A stretch of DNA of 64,000 nt from DASRIA01 sp963816975 (GTDB lineage: Bacteria; Actinomycetota; Thermoleophilia; Solirubrobacterales; JBBDJG01), in assembly GCA_963816975.1 (NCBI GenBank), contig CAWFMD010000006.1:1364001-1428000 (forward strand). The letters run 5' to 3'. This document shows positions 25,493-33,941 of this stretch, in pieces; the stretch's first letter is position 1, and every line of letters begins with the position of its first letter. The position numbers and the translations under genes are program-made. The notes under the pieces were generated by a model. That model had not been told where the DNA came from. It worked only from the letters and a program-made list of their open reading frames with translations, and did no database searches.

Positions 25493-26044
25493 ATGACCGC
25501 CTATTACGTCCTCGGAATCGCCATGGTCCTGCTGGCGGTCGTGCTTTCCGCGATCGGCCTCACGCGGGAGGGCTTCCCGTCCAGCCGGGCGGGCGCGCGG
25601 GGGATCATGTTCGGGACCGCTGTCCTCGTGCTGACCGGGGCGGTCGTGCTGCTCCTCACGACGCACAAGGAGCACCCGCGCGAGGAGGCGGCGGAAAAGG
25701 CGAAGCTGGCCGCCGAGCGCCGCGCGGAAGTGCCCGCCGGGGACGAGGCCCAGGGAGCAGGCGCCGAAACGACGGTGCGCGCGATCGAGAAGGAGTTCTC
25801 GATCGACCTCCAGGGGGGGAACACCCTGAAGCCCGGCAGCTATCGCTTCCGGGTCGCCAACGCGGGGAAGATCGAGCACGATCTCGCGATCGAGGGCGAC
25901 GGCGTAGAGGAGAAGACCGCGCTGATCGGCCCGGGTGAAGAGGCCGCGCTGGAGGCGGATCTGAAGCCCGCGCAGTACCGCTTCTACTGCACCGTTCCGG
26001 GTCACGCGCAGTCGGGCATGGACATCAAAGTGGCGGTCCGATGA
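25493..26044 (+). CDS. membrane-anchored cupredoxin-domain protein
   Basis: A 183-residue protein with two N-terminal membrane segments (about 5-22 and 38-56), a charged Glu/Ala/Lys linker, and a C-terminal blue-copper domain. Likely copper ligands are the His in IEHDLAI and the Cys, His and Met of YCTVPGHAQSGM. The outside-facing domain could carry electrons to, or copper for, the oxidase whose subunit II gene starts 56 nt downstream. Residues around the ligands are nearly the same as in the second cupredoxin at 31.1 kb. Confidence 0.85.
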   Translation: MTAYYVLGIAMVLLAVVLSAIGLTREGFPSSRAGARGIMFGTAVLVLTGAVVLLLTTHKEHPREEAAEKAKLAAERRAEVPAGDEAQGAGAETTVRAIEKEFSIDLQGGNTLKPGSYRFRVANAGKIEHDLAIEGDGVEEKTALIGPGEEAALEADLKPAQYRFYCTVPGHAQSGMDIKVAVR

Positions 26045-26079
26045 GGGCCCGGACACCGCTCTTGGTCAGGTTCGCGGCG

Positions 26080-26085
26080 TAGTAT
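26080..26085 (+). promoter_or_regulatory. candidate -10 for ctaC
   Basis: TAGTAT lies 14 nt before the ctaC ATG, predicting a very short leader. No -35 is evident. Confidence 0.35.
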
Positions 26086-26099
26086 CGTCCGCCCCCGGG

Positions 26100-26903
26100 A
26101 TGAGGCACCTTCGCAACCCGTACGTCCAGGTCGGCCTCTGGACCTCCGCGATCACGCTCATCGTGGGAGTGATCGTTTGGCAGGTTCCGTGGGAGCCCGA
26201 GCAGGCCTCCACCCAGGCCGGCCCGATCGACACCCTCTACGACGTGCTGGCGATCATCTCGGCGTTCGTGTTCGCGCTCGTGGTCAGCATCCTGATCGTC
26301 GCGGTCGTTCACTTCCGCAAGCGCGCGCCGGACGATCTGCGCGATGGTGAGCCCCTGCACGGCAACACTCGCCTCGAGGTGGTGTGGACCACGATCCCGG
26401 CGATCCTGATGGTCGGCGCCGCGGTCTACAGCGGCCTGGTGCTGGCGGACATCGAGGAGACCAAGGCCAATCAGCGCACGATCGAGGTCACCGCGGAGCA
26501 GTTCGCCTGGACCTTCGAGTACACGGACGGCGAGCAGTTCCGGTCGGGTGAGCTGCACCTCGTGAAGGACGTCCCGTACTTCTTCAGGCTGACCGCGAAG
26601 GACGTGCTCCACTCATTCTGGGTCCCGCAGTTCCGGATGAAGAAGGACGCGGTTCCCGGCCTGACGACGGACGTGCGCGTGACTCCCAGCCGGCTGGGCC
26701 GCTACACGCTCGCGTGCACGGAGCTGTGCGGATTGGGGCACTCCACGATGCGGGCCACGGTGATCGTCGAGGACCAGGCCGCGTTCGATCGCTGGGCCCA
26801 GCGTCAGCGCAGCGGCGCCGGCCCCCAGCCCGGTGGGGTGGTCTCCCAGCAGGGCGGCCAGGCCGCCGGCGCCGAGTCACAGCAGCAGCAGGTCGCGCCG
26901 TGA
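26100..26903 (+). CDS. ctaC: cytochrome c oxidase subunit II
   Basis: A 267-residue subunit II. Two membrane helices (about 10-26 and 55-80, then 98-117) lead into a cupredoxin domain facing outward. The dinuclear CuA site is C-x3-C-x3-H-x2-M in CTELCGLGHSTM (about 206-217), with the upstream His in DVLHSFWVPQFR. CuA accepts electrons from cytochrome c. The C-terminus is Gln-rich and low complexity. There is no lipobox. The ctaD gene follows after 54 nt. Confidence 0.95.
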   Translation: MRHLRNPYVQVGLWTSAITLIVGVIVWQVPWEPEQASTQAGPIDTLYDVLAIISAFVFALVVSILIVAVVHFRKRAPDDLRDGEPLHGNTRLEVVWTTIPAILMVGAAVYSGLVLADIEETKANQRTIEVTAEQFAWTFEYTDGEQFRSGELHLVKDVPYFFRLTAKDVLHSFWVPQFRMKKDAVPGLTTDVRVTPSRLGRYTLACTELCGLGHSTMRATVIVEDQAAFDRWAQRQRSGAGPQPGGVVSQQGGQAAGAESQQQQVAP

Positions 26904-26944
26904 TGCCCCGCGGGCCGCGCAACGGGTGCGATCGGAGGCGGGCC

Positions 26945-26950
26945 TAGAAT
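26945..26950 (+). promoter_or_regulatory. -10 element of a probable leaderless ctaD promoter
   Basis: TAGAAT is followed by exactly 7 nt and the ATG at 26958. An upstream in-frame ATG at 26949 overlaps the -10 and so cannot be in this transcript. Confidence 0.55.
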
Positions 26951-26957
26951 GGCCGGG

Positions 26958-28919
26958 ATGGCGGTCGCCCAGCGCGAGATGAGTTTCCTGCGCCGCATGA
27001 TGCAGCCGGGCTGGATCCGCGCCGCCTGGATGACGGTGGCCGGTGCCGCGTTCGCCTTCGGGCTGGTGGTCGGCATCCGGGCGCTGTACGGCACATACGT
27101 GCTCGAGGAGGACCCGCTCGTCACGGTCATCCTGATCGTCGCGCCGCTCGCGTTCCTGGTGGGGATCGGAGGCTTCGATTACTGGGGCAGGTACATCGTG
27201 GGCGCGCCGACCAAGCCCGACGACCACTCGGATCACGGCGCCCGCAGCTGGAAGGACTACTTCAAGGTCAATACCGACCACAAGGTGATCGGTGTCCAGT
27301 ACGTGGTCACGGCCCTGTTCTTCATGCTCGTCGGCGGCGCGCTGGCGGAGATGATCCGCGCGGAGCTTGCGCAGCCGGGGCAGCAGATCGTCGATCCGAA
27401 CACCTACAACGGCCTGTTCTCGGTGCACGCCGCGCTGATGATCTTCCTGGTCATCATCCCGATCTTCGCGGGCCTCGCGAACTACGTGCTGCCGCTCATG
27501 ATCGGCGCGCCCGACATGGCTTTCCCGCGCCTGAACGCGCTCAGCTACTGGCTGCTGCCCGTGGCCGGAGTGATGATGACCGCCAGCTTCCTCGTGCCGG
27601 ACGGCGGTGCCTTCAACACCGGCTGGACTGCCTACGCACCGTTATCGGACAACGCGCCGCTGGGCCAGCAGTTCTTCACGATCGGCGTGCAGTTCGCGGG
27701 CACGTCCTCGATCATGACAGCGCTCAACTTCATCGTCACGATCATCACGATGCGCGCGCCCGGCATGACGTTCTGGCGCATGCCGCTGCTGGTCTGGGCG
27801 AACTTCACCACGTCGCTGCTGGTCGTGATCGCGACACCGTTCGTCGCCGGCTCGCAGTTCCTGATCCTGCTCGATCGCACGCTACAGGCGAACTTCTTCG
27901 ACGCATCGCAGGGCGGGGACGTGATCTCCTACCAGCACATCTTCTGGTTCTACTCCCACCCGGCCGTCTACATCATGATGCTGCCCGGATTCGGGATCGT
28001 CTCGGAGGTGATCTCCACCAAGGCGCGCAAGCCGATCTTCGGCTATCGCCTGATGGCGCTGTCGCTGATGGCGATCCTGGTGCTGGGCTTCACCGTCTGG
28101 GCCCACCACATGTTCGTGTCGGGCATGTGGAGCTGGCTGCGCGTACCGATGATGATCACCACGATGCTGATCGCGGTGCCGACCGGGATCAAGATCTTCT
28201 CGTGGCTCGCGACGCTGTGGAAAGGCGTGGTCGAGCTGTCCACGCCGATGCTGTTCGCGCTCGGCTTCATCGCGATGTTCACGCTCGGAGGCATCAGCGG
28301 GATCATGCTCGCCGCCATCCCGGTGGACATCCACACCTCGGACACGTACTTCGTGGTCGCGCACCTCCACTACGTGCTGTTCGGCGGCAGCATCTTCACG
28401 ATCTTTGCCGGCATCTACTACTGGTATCCGAAGATGACCGGGCGGATGTACGACGAGCGGCTCGGCAAGCTCCACTTCTGGATGACGTTCGTCGCCTTCA
28501 ACGTCACGTTCGGGCCGATGCACTGGGTCGGGCTCGAGGGCATGCCGCGGCGCGTCGCGGACTATGCCGACAAGTTCGCTGCATGGAACCTGGTCTCGTC
28601 GATCGGCGCCTTCTTCCTCGGGCTCGCGATGCTGGTGTTCGTCTACAACTTCGTCGCGAGCTGGGTCGGCGGGCCGCGCGCGCCCGGCAACCCGTGGCGG
28701 GCGCGCACGCTCGAGTGGCAGGTGTCCTCGCCGCCGCCGATCTTCAACTTCGACGAGATTCCCCAGGTGGTCGGCGGGCCCTACGAGTACGGCGTCCCCG
28801 GCTCGGTGCACGCGGTCCTGGCGGGCGGCGACCGCCAGGAGGTCGCGGTCGGGGCCGACGGCGCCGGGAACGGGCGGGCGGCGTCGCACGGCAACGGCAA
28901 CGGTGCGCATCGGGAGTGA
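26958..28919 (+). CDS. ctaD: cytochrome c oxidase subunit I, type A2 (YS motif)
   Basis: A 653-residue, roughly 14-helix haem-copper oxidase subunit I. The low-spin haem ligand is in SVHAALMIF (about 156), the CuB ligands in WFYSHPAVYIMML (about 332-342) and HHMFVSGM (about 383), and the high-spin and low-spin haem ligands in HLHYVLFGG. The proton-channel glutamate of A1 enzymes (GHPEVY) is replaced by the YSHPAVY form, so this is an A2-type (caa3-like) oxidase. About 60 hydrophilic Gly/Asn/His-rich residues extend the C-terminus. ATG 26958 is chosen over 26949 because TAGAAT ends 7 nt before it. Confidence 0.95.
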   Translation: MAVAQREMSFLRRMMQPGWIRAAWMTVAGAAFAFGLVVGIRALYGTYVLEEDPLVTVILIVAPLAFLVGIGGFDYWGRYIVGAPTKPDDHSDHGARSWKDYFKVNTDHKVIGVQYVVTALFFMLVGGALAEMIRAELAQPGQQIVDPNTYNGLFSVHAALMIFLVIIPIFAGLANYVLPLMIGAPDMAFPRLNALSYWLLPVAGVMMTASFLVPDGGAFNTGWTAYAPLSDNAPLGQQFFTIGVQFAGTSSIMTALNFIVTIITMRAPGMTFWRMPLLVWANFTTSLLVVIATPFVAGSQFLILLDRTLQANFFDASQGGDVISYQHIFWFYSHPAVYIMMLPGFGIVSEVISTKARKPIFGYRLMALSLMAILVLGFTVWAHHMFVSGMWSWLRVPMMITTMLIAVPTGIKIFSWLATLWKGVVELSTPMLFALGFIAMFTLGGISGIMLAAIPVDIHTSDTYFVVAHLHYVLFGGSIFTIFAGIYYWYPKMTGRMYDERLGKLHFWMTFVAFNVTFGPMHWVGLEGMPRRVADYADKFAAWNLVSSIGAFFLGLAMLVFVYNFVASWVGGPRAPGNPWRARTLEWQVSSPPPIFNFDEIPQVVGGPYEYGVPGSVHAVLAGGDRQEVAVGADGAGNGRAASHGNGNGAHRE

Positions 28920-28920
28920 C

Positions 28921-29787
28921 GTGGAGGCCGCGCAGTCGACACCGTCGCAGCAACCGGCACACGTGCTCGTCGTGGCGAACGAGACCGTCGGCGGGCAGAA
29001 GCTGATCGACGCGATCGAGCGCCGCGCCGCGCGCGGGCCGATCCGCTGCACCGTGGTGTGCCCGCAGAACACGCCGAGGCGCGGCTTCGTGGTCTATGAC
29101 GACACAGCGCGCTCCGCCGCCCGTGTGCGCCTGGAGTTGATCCTGCAGCGCCTGCACGAGATGGGCATCGAGGCGCGCGGTGAGGTGATGGACCCCGAGC
29201 CCTATCTGGCGATCCAGGATGCGCTGCGCGAGTGGGGCGGGGACGAGATCATCATCTCCACCTACGTCTATCCGCGCTCGGGACTGCTGCGCCGCGATCT
29301 GGTCGAGCGCATCGAGAAGTGGTCGGGCCTGCCCGTCGAGCACGTCGTGGTGGACCTGCGCGAGGAGCCCGTGCGCAACGTGCTGGTGCTCGCCAGCCAG
29401 ACAGTCGGGGGGCGCAGCCTGATCGAGACGCTCGAGCGACGGTCGACATCTTCGCCGCACCGCTTCACGGTGATCCTGCCCCCCACGGGGCCCGACGACG
29501 ACACCGCCCAGCAACGCCTCGACCACACTTTGGACGCGCTGCGCCGCGCCGGCCTCCGGGTGACCGGATACGTGGCCGAGCCGGACCCGTTCAACAGCGT
29601 CATGAACGCGCTCGGGCACCACCCGGCTGACGAGATCGTGGTGTCGACGCTCCCGACCGGTGAGTCGCGCTGGCTGCGCGGTGACCTGATCGACAGGCTG
29701 CGCAAGGCGACGGCCCGCCCGGTCGAGCACGTGATTTCCGACCCGGCCGAGCAGGGATCGCAGCCCGCCGAGGCGGTGGCCGGCTGA
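28921..29787 (+). CDS. tandem Usp-like two-domain protein of the oxidase operon
   Basis: A 288-residue cytoplasmic protein made of two repeats of one alpha/beta domain (about 15-145 and 150-280). Each repeat has a first strand HVLVVANETVGG or NVLVLASQTVGG, a middle P.P...A.. segment, DEIIIST or DEIVVST, and a final WLRRDL or LLRRDLVER helix with PVEHVV. The layout resembles universal stress proteins but the usual nucleotide-binding G-x2-G-x9-G is altered. GTG 28921 lies 2 nt after the ctaD stop, with GGGAG just upstream. GTG 28903 is possible. It is coupled to ctaE by TGATG at 29785. A role in oxidase assembly or regulation is inferred only from position. Confidence 0.7.
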   Translation: MEAAQSTPSQQPAHVLVVANETVGGQKLIDAIERRAARGPIRCTVVCPQNTPRRGFVVYDDTARSAARVRLELILQRLHEMGIEARGEVMDPEPYLAIQDALREWGGDEIIISTYVYPRSGLLRRDLVERIEKWSGLPVEHVVVDLREEPVRNVLVLASQTVGGRSLIETLERRSTSSPHRFTVILPPTGPDDDTAQQRLDHTLDALRRAGLRVTGYVAEPDPFNSVMNALGHHPADEIVVSTLPTGESRWLRGDLIDRLRKATARPVEHVISDPAEQGSQPAEAVAG

Positions 29788-30401
29788 TGGAGTCAGCCTC
29801 CGTCGCCGCAGGCGCGCACGCCCACGAGCATCACGGCCCGCCCGAGGCTCACAAGAGCTCGCGCATCGACTCGCAGCTGCTGGGCGTCCTGCTCTTCATC
29901 ATCTCCGAGGCGATGCTGTTCGGGTCGTTCTTCACGGCCTACTTCTTCGTTCGCGTCGTACAGAACGAGCCGTGGCCGCCGGACCCGTTCGAGTACCCGG
30001 TCCTGGTGGCGAGCATGAACACGGCGATCCTGGTGTCATCGAGCTTCACGGTGCACTACGCGCTGCACTCGATCAAACGTGGCAACCGTCTCGGCATGCA
30101 GGTCGGGCTCGTGACGACGTTCCTGCTCGGGGCGATGTTCCTGCTCACGCAGGTGAACGAGTACGTCAAGGCCGGTTTCGCGATCTCCGACGGCGCGTTC
30201 GCGTCCGTCTTCTACGGCCTCACCGGGCTGCACGGTGCGCACGTCTTCGTGGGGCTCACGCTGCTGGCGATCATGACCGTGCGCGCGTTTCGCGGCCACT
30301 TCAGTCCCGAAGCCCACATGGGCGTCGAGTGTGCGGGCATCTACTGGCACTTCGTGGACGTGATGTGGATCGTCGTGTGGAGCACTGTCTACCTTTTGTA
30401 G
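29787..30401 (+). CDS. ctaE: cytochrome c oxidase subunit III
   Basis: A 204-residue membrane protein with five predicted helices. FIISEAMLFGSFFTAYF is the typical first-helix motif with the conserved Glu. HFVDVMWIVVWSTVYLL forms the C-terminal helix found in nearly all subunit III proteins. The N-terminal 25 residues are His-rich. ATG 29787 shares an A with the preceding TGA. The gene completes the ctaC-ctaD-[Usp]-ctaE set; no subunit IV gene is seen. Confidence 0.95.
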   Translation: MESASVAAGAHAHEHHGPPEAHKSSRIDSQLLGVLLFIISEAMLFGSFFTAYFFVRVVQNEPWPPDPFEYPVLVASMNTAILVSSSFTVHYALHSIKRGNRLGMQVGLVTTFLLGAMFLLTQVNEYVKAGFAISDGAFASVFYGLTGLHGAHVFVGLTLLAIMTVRAFRGHFSPEAHMGVECAGIYWHFVDVMWIVVWSTVYLL

Positions 30402-30418
30402 CGAGTCCCATCCGAATC

Positions 30419-30427
30419 AGGGGGTGA
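30419..30427 (+). promoter_or_regulatory. Shine-Dalgarno sequence that selects an ATC start
   Basis: AGGGGGTGA is followed after 4 nt by ATC ATC AAT CCG. The only conventional in-frame start is GTG 30519, far downstream and inside the membrane segment. Confidence 0.6.
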
Positions 30428-30431
30428 CGCG

Positions 30432-31103
30432 ATCATCAATCCGCTCCGATCCGAGGAAGACGCTTTTCGGTTCACGCTGATCGTCGCGGCCCTGCTCGCA
30501 CCGATCGCGCTGGTCGCGGTGATCTGGAGCACCGGCGCGGCGCTGGCCGTGGCCGGCGGTCTTGCGATCGGCGTCGTCGTCGGCCTGTTCATGCTGAAGC
30601 GGGACGAGCCGCGCGAGAAGATGCTCCTCGGCCGCCGCCTCGAGGACCGCCCTGACGGCCGCTATCGGATCCTGGTGGTCGCCAACGAGACGCTGTCCGG
30701 CAGCGCCCTGCGCGCCGAGATCTCGCGCCGCGGGCACGGCGGGGAGGCCCACCTGAAGGTCGTGTGCCCGGCCCTCAACAGCAAGATCAAGCACTGGACC
30801 AACGAGGAGGACGCGGCCCGCGCGGCGGCCCGCGCGCGCCTCGAGACCTTGCTGGCGGGACTGCGCGGGGAGGGATTCGACGCCGACGGGGACATCGGCG
30901 ACGACGACCCCGTGCAGGCCATGGAGGACGAGCTGCGGCGGTTCCCCGCCGACGAGGTGATCATCTCCACCCACCCGCCGGGCCGTTCGAACTGGCTCGA
31001 GCGTGACGTCGTGGAACGGGCGCGGCAGACCTTCGCGATCGACGTCACCCACGTGGTGGTCGACCTCGACCGCGAGGGCGTGGGTCCGGCGCCAGCTACT
31101 TGA
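30432..31103 (+). CDS. membrane-anchored Usp-like domain protein (NPLRSE family), probable ATC start
   Basis: A 223-residue protein. Residues 3-8 read NPLRSE, then two membrane helices span about 15-31 and 34-52. A cytoplasmic Usp-like domain follows from residue 75 (RILVVANETLSG ... ADEVIISTHPPGRSNWLERD ... VTHVVVDLD), homologous to both repeats of the protein at 28921. Between the ctaE TAG (30399) and GTG 30519 there is no ATG, GTG or TTG in frame. Starting at GTG 30519 would cut away NPLRSE and the first helix. ATC 30432 has a strong Shine-Dalgarno sequence and yields a sensible N-terminus. The stop overlaps the convergent cytochrome gene by 8 nt. Confidence 0.75.
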   Translation: MINPLRSEEDAFRFTLIVAALLAPIALVAVIWSTGAALAVAGGLAIGVVVGLFMLKRDEPREKMLLGRRLEDRPDGRYRILVVANETLSGSALRAEISRRGHGGEAHLKVVCPALNSKIKHWTNEEDAARAAARARLETLLAGLRGEGFDADGDIGDDDPVQAMEDELRRFPADEVIISTHPPGRSNWLERDVVERARQTFAIDVTHVVVDLDREGVGPAPAT

Positions 31104-31782
31104 CGGTCAGGTTGCCCTTCATGCCGGCCTGCTCGTGGCCCGGCACCGAGCAGTAGAACTCGTACGTCCCGGCCTTCAGGTTCGCGCTCACCTCGGAGAC
31201 CCCGCCGCCCTGCACGACGGGACCCTCGCCGTCGCCCTTGATCGCGATGTTGTGCGGCACGGAGGCGTCGTTCTTGGAGCGCAGCGTGATCTTGCCCGGC
31301 TTGGCGGTGGCGTCCTTGGCCTGATAGGCGAGCTGGCCGCTGGGGTCCGCCGGGATCGAGACCACGTTGTTGGCGTCCGCCGCGGCGGTGCCGGAGGGAC
31401 CGCCGGCGCCGCCTTCGGCCGCCTTGCCGATCGCACTCGCCACGTAGGCGCCCACGTCGCGCGCGTCGTCGCCCTTGTACAGGTCGGCCGGCATCTGGTT
31501 GCCCTGCGGCAGGTCGATCTGGTTCTCGACCACGGCCGCGATCGTGCTGCGCCCGAGGCCGTCCGCGATCGACTGCTTGAAGGCCAGGTCGAGGTTCGGC
31601 CCCTGCACGCCCTTTGTGCCGGCGTTCTGGAGGATGTGACAGGCGCCGCACTTCTGCGTGAAGAGCTCCTTGCCGCGGGCGAGGTCAGGCGGGTCCTGGC
31701 CGCCGCAGCCGGGGGCGGCCAGCGCGGTCGCGCCGGCGATCACGGCCGCGACCAGGGGGCTTCGGAGGGGCTTCGACAGCAT
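31096..31782 (-). CDS. cytochrome c / cupredoxin fusion lipoprotein
   Basis: A 228-residue exported protein. A hydrophobic signal ends with a lipobox-like AAPGC (C26). A class I cytochrome c domain follows, with the haem site CGACH (C45-H49) and a likely Met ligand in GNQMPADLYK. After a Gly/Ala linker, a cupredoxin domain has ligands in VPHNIAI and YCSVPGHEQAGM. The two domains could pass electrons to CuA of the nearby oxidase. ATG 31782 is preferred; TTG 31824 would add 14 hydrophilic residues before the signal. GATAAT sits 12 nt upstream of the ATG on the minus strand. Confidence 0.88.
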   Translation of the reverse strand: MLSKPLRSPLVAAVIAGATALAAPGCGGQDPPDLARGKELFTQKCGACHILQNAGTKGVQGPNLDLAFKQSIADGLGRSTIAAVVENQIDLPQGNQMPADLYKGDDARDVGAYVASAIGKAAEGGAGGPSGTAAADANNVVSIPADPSGQLAYQAKDATAKPGKITLRSKNDASVPHNIAIKGDGEGPVVQGGGVSEVSANLKAGTYEFYCSVPGHEQAGMKGNLTVK

Positions 31783-31860
31783 CGGCGGTCGGGCATTATC
31801 CGCATTTCGGCGGTCGTGTGCCAAACGGGGGGCGCGTACGGCGCCCGATCGGCTACGCGC

Positions 31861-33279
31861 TCAGCAGCCCGACTGGGGGTCCGACGCGTTCGTCGGGGCA
31901 CTCGGGCATTCCTCCCAGGTGCTGCGGGTGAAGCCCGACGCCGACCCGGACCCACCGCTGCCGGGGGGGTTGCTGCTGATGCCCGAGACGTCCCCCTCGA
32001 CGAAGTTGAGGCCGTTGGTGGCGGTCACGCTCTGGGCGTAGATCGCTCCGTACCAGTTCGTCTTGTTCGTGAATTTGACGGGCGCATTCGGGGCGAAGAG
32101 TGCGGCCCCGAAGCCGGACTGGTTGCTGACGTTGATCTGGGCCGCACCGTAGTAGATGATCTGCAGCGCGGTCGGGTCGGCGGGCGGGCTGAGCGCCGGG
32201 TTGTAGTTCAAGTAGGAGGTATTGGTGATCGTGAACTTGCTGTCGCTGGAGCAGCTCGAGCCCGGGCGCGAGGATGAGTCGATGAACAACTGGACCTTTG
32301 CTCCGTTCAACAACACGATGCTTGTCTTGTTGCTGAACTTCACTTCGCAGAAGTTGAAGATCCAGTAGCCGCCCGAGCCCGCGCGCGGGTTCTGGCCGGT
32401 CAGCGTGAGGGTGGCGTCCCCGCTGTCCTCGAGGCTGCGCGTGCCGCTCGCCGGGTTGTAGTCGAAGCCGGCGGCGCTGCCGAAGACCGCCGCGTTGTCG
32501 TTGTTCGCGGCCAGCGCGGTGTTCGGATTGCCGATCAGCCCGTCGAAGCTGGGCGTCGGCCAGGGCGTCGGGTTGGGCGGCGCGACGTTGGGGGTGCCGC
32601 TGCACGAGTTCGAGATCGTCCCGCTCGGCCCCGGCGCGAAATCGATGCTCGAGGCCGAGCCCGAGGTCTTGCAGGACTTGAGCTTGAACTCGCCGTTCGT
32701 CGCGACCCGGCCCACGATGTCTCCGAAGCCGTTCTGGTTGATGTCGATCGAGCCCAGCCCCGAGAGTCCCAATCTCGGAAACAGCGGGGTGCTCGCTGCC
32801 GCGCTCGCGACCAGGGCCTCGAGGCGGCGCACCACGTTGCCGACCGTCCCGATCGAGGTGATGCACCGCTGGATCGGCGTCGCGCCTCCGCTCTGCGCGG
32901 TCGTTCCGCCGCAGGCGGTCCCGGCGTCGAGCACGGGGGTCACGTAGTAGGAGTAGGTCGCGCCGTTGCCCGCGCCTGCGGTGGCCGGCGGGCACTCGCC
33001 GGGCGCCGCACCCGACGTGCCCGTCGCGACCGGCTGGTCCGTCAGGCACATGCCGGCTGCGGGGTCGACCTTGTTGAGGCGGTACCGCGCGATCTGCATG
33101 CCGGCCTCCGCCGCGCCGAGCGCGCGCTTCGCGCTGGTGTCCCGGCTCGCGGTGTTGTTGGCCTGGATCGACGCGCTGAGCACGACCGCGACCAGCAGGA
33201 GAACGACCGCCAGCACGGATACCGCGAGCGCCACCGCGACGCCGCTCTCGTCCCGGATCAGGCGGCGCGACACGCTCAC
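31861..33279 (-). CDS. PilX-like pilus assembly / surface-associated protein
   Basis: A 472-residue protein with an N-terminal hydrophobic helix (about 13-37, AVALAVSVLAVVLLLVAVVLS) preceded by RDESG, as in PilX-type minor pilins. Next comes AAEAGMQIARYRLN, typical of PilX N-termini. The long remainder is Gly/Ser/Asn/Thr-rich with repeated beta-like segments (for example TALQIIYYGAAQINVSNQSG and FGAALFAPNAPVKFTNKTNW), resembling extracellular beta-helix or adhesin domains. The GTG at 33279 overlaps the upstream TGA (GTGA). It is the third gene of a pseudopilin operon. Confidence 0.75.
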   Translation of the reverse strand: MSVSRRLIRDESGVAVALAVSVLAVVLLLVAVVLSASIQANNTASRDTSAKRALGAAEAGMQIARYRLNKVDPAAGMCLTDQPVATGTSGAAPGECPPATAGAGNGATYSYYVTPVLDAGTACGGTTAQSGGATPIQRCITSIGTVGNVVRRLEALVASAAASTPLFPRLGLSGLGSIDINQNGFGDIVGRVATNGEFKLKSCKTSGSASSIDFAPGPSGTISNSCSGTPNVAPPNPTPWPTPSFDGLIGNPNTALAANNDNAAVFGSAAGFDYNPASGTRSLEDSGDATLTLTGQNPRAGSGGYWIFNFCEVKFSNKTSIVLLNGAKVQLFIDSSSRPGSSCSSDSKFTITNTSYLNYNPALSPPADPTALQIIYYGAAQINVSNQSGFGAALFAPNAPVKFTNKTNWYGAIYAQSVTATNGLNFVEGDVSGISSNPPGSGGSGSASGFTRSTWEECPSAPTNASDPQSGC

Positions 33280-33941
33280 GAGCCCTTCCTCGCGTTCGGG
33301 TCCGTTGCCACGGCGGAGAACAGCAGCGGCTTGCGGGCGCTGCCCGTGACCGTCACCGCCACCGTGATTCGCTTGTAGTCGGAGGTGATCGCCTGGTCCG
33401 CGGAGCTGGAGCACGATGTGCACGGGTCGTCGATCGAGGTGATGAACCTGTAGAGGCTCCCGGTCAGTCCCCCGGCGCTCCACGAGATCGGGCCGGGGGC
33501 CGTGGTCCCGCTCGCGTTGATCACCAGCGGGGCGACCGTCGCCGATGAGGCGGGGGCACTCTGGTCCCACTGGTAGCACGAGCTTGCGGAGGCGGGACAG
33601 CCCGAGGCGCCACTCGCGTAGACGTAGTAGCGGGGATCGCCCGGGTTCGTGCTCGCGGCGGGAGCCGCGTTGGTCGCGATCGATGCGTAGCCTCCCGCGA
33701 GCAGCCGTTCGAGGTCCTGCTGCGCGACGTGCGCGGCGGCCTGCTTGTTCTCCGAGCTGACGGTCAGCCTGCGGGAGCTGTCGAGCGCCATCGCCGCTCC
33801 CAGGAGGCCGACGGACAGCATCATGATCGCCACCAGCAGCTCGATCATCGTGAAGCCGCGCTCGTGGAGCAGCCGGCGGCGGGCCCGTCCAGCCAGGGGC
33901 GGCCCCGCGGTGGCGAGCGCTTTCAGCGCGTGCGACGTCAC
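33276..33941 (-). CDS. type IV pilus minor pilin, PilV/GspI-like
   Basis: A 221-residue prepilin. The leader is long and basic (to about residue 28), with the prepilin peptidase site RGFTMIELLVAIMMLSVGLLG: G at -1, Met at +3, and Glu at +5 of the mature protein. The C-terminal half has Cys pairs (CPASASSCYQW, CTSC) that could form disulphides outside the cell. GTG 33941 overlaps the preceding stop (GTGA). No pilus ATPase or prepilin peptidase gene is in the window. Confidence 0.85.
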   Translation of the reverse strand: MTSHALKALATAGPPLAGRARRRLLHERGFTMIELLVAIMMLSVGLLGAAMALDSSRRLTVSSENKQAAAHVAQQDLERLLAGGYASIATNAAPAASTNPGDPRYYVYASGASGCPASASSCYQWDQSAPASSATVAPLVINASGTTAPGPISWSAGGLTGSLYRFITSIDDPCTSCSSSADQAITSDYKRITVAVTVTGSARKPLLFSAVATDPNARKGS

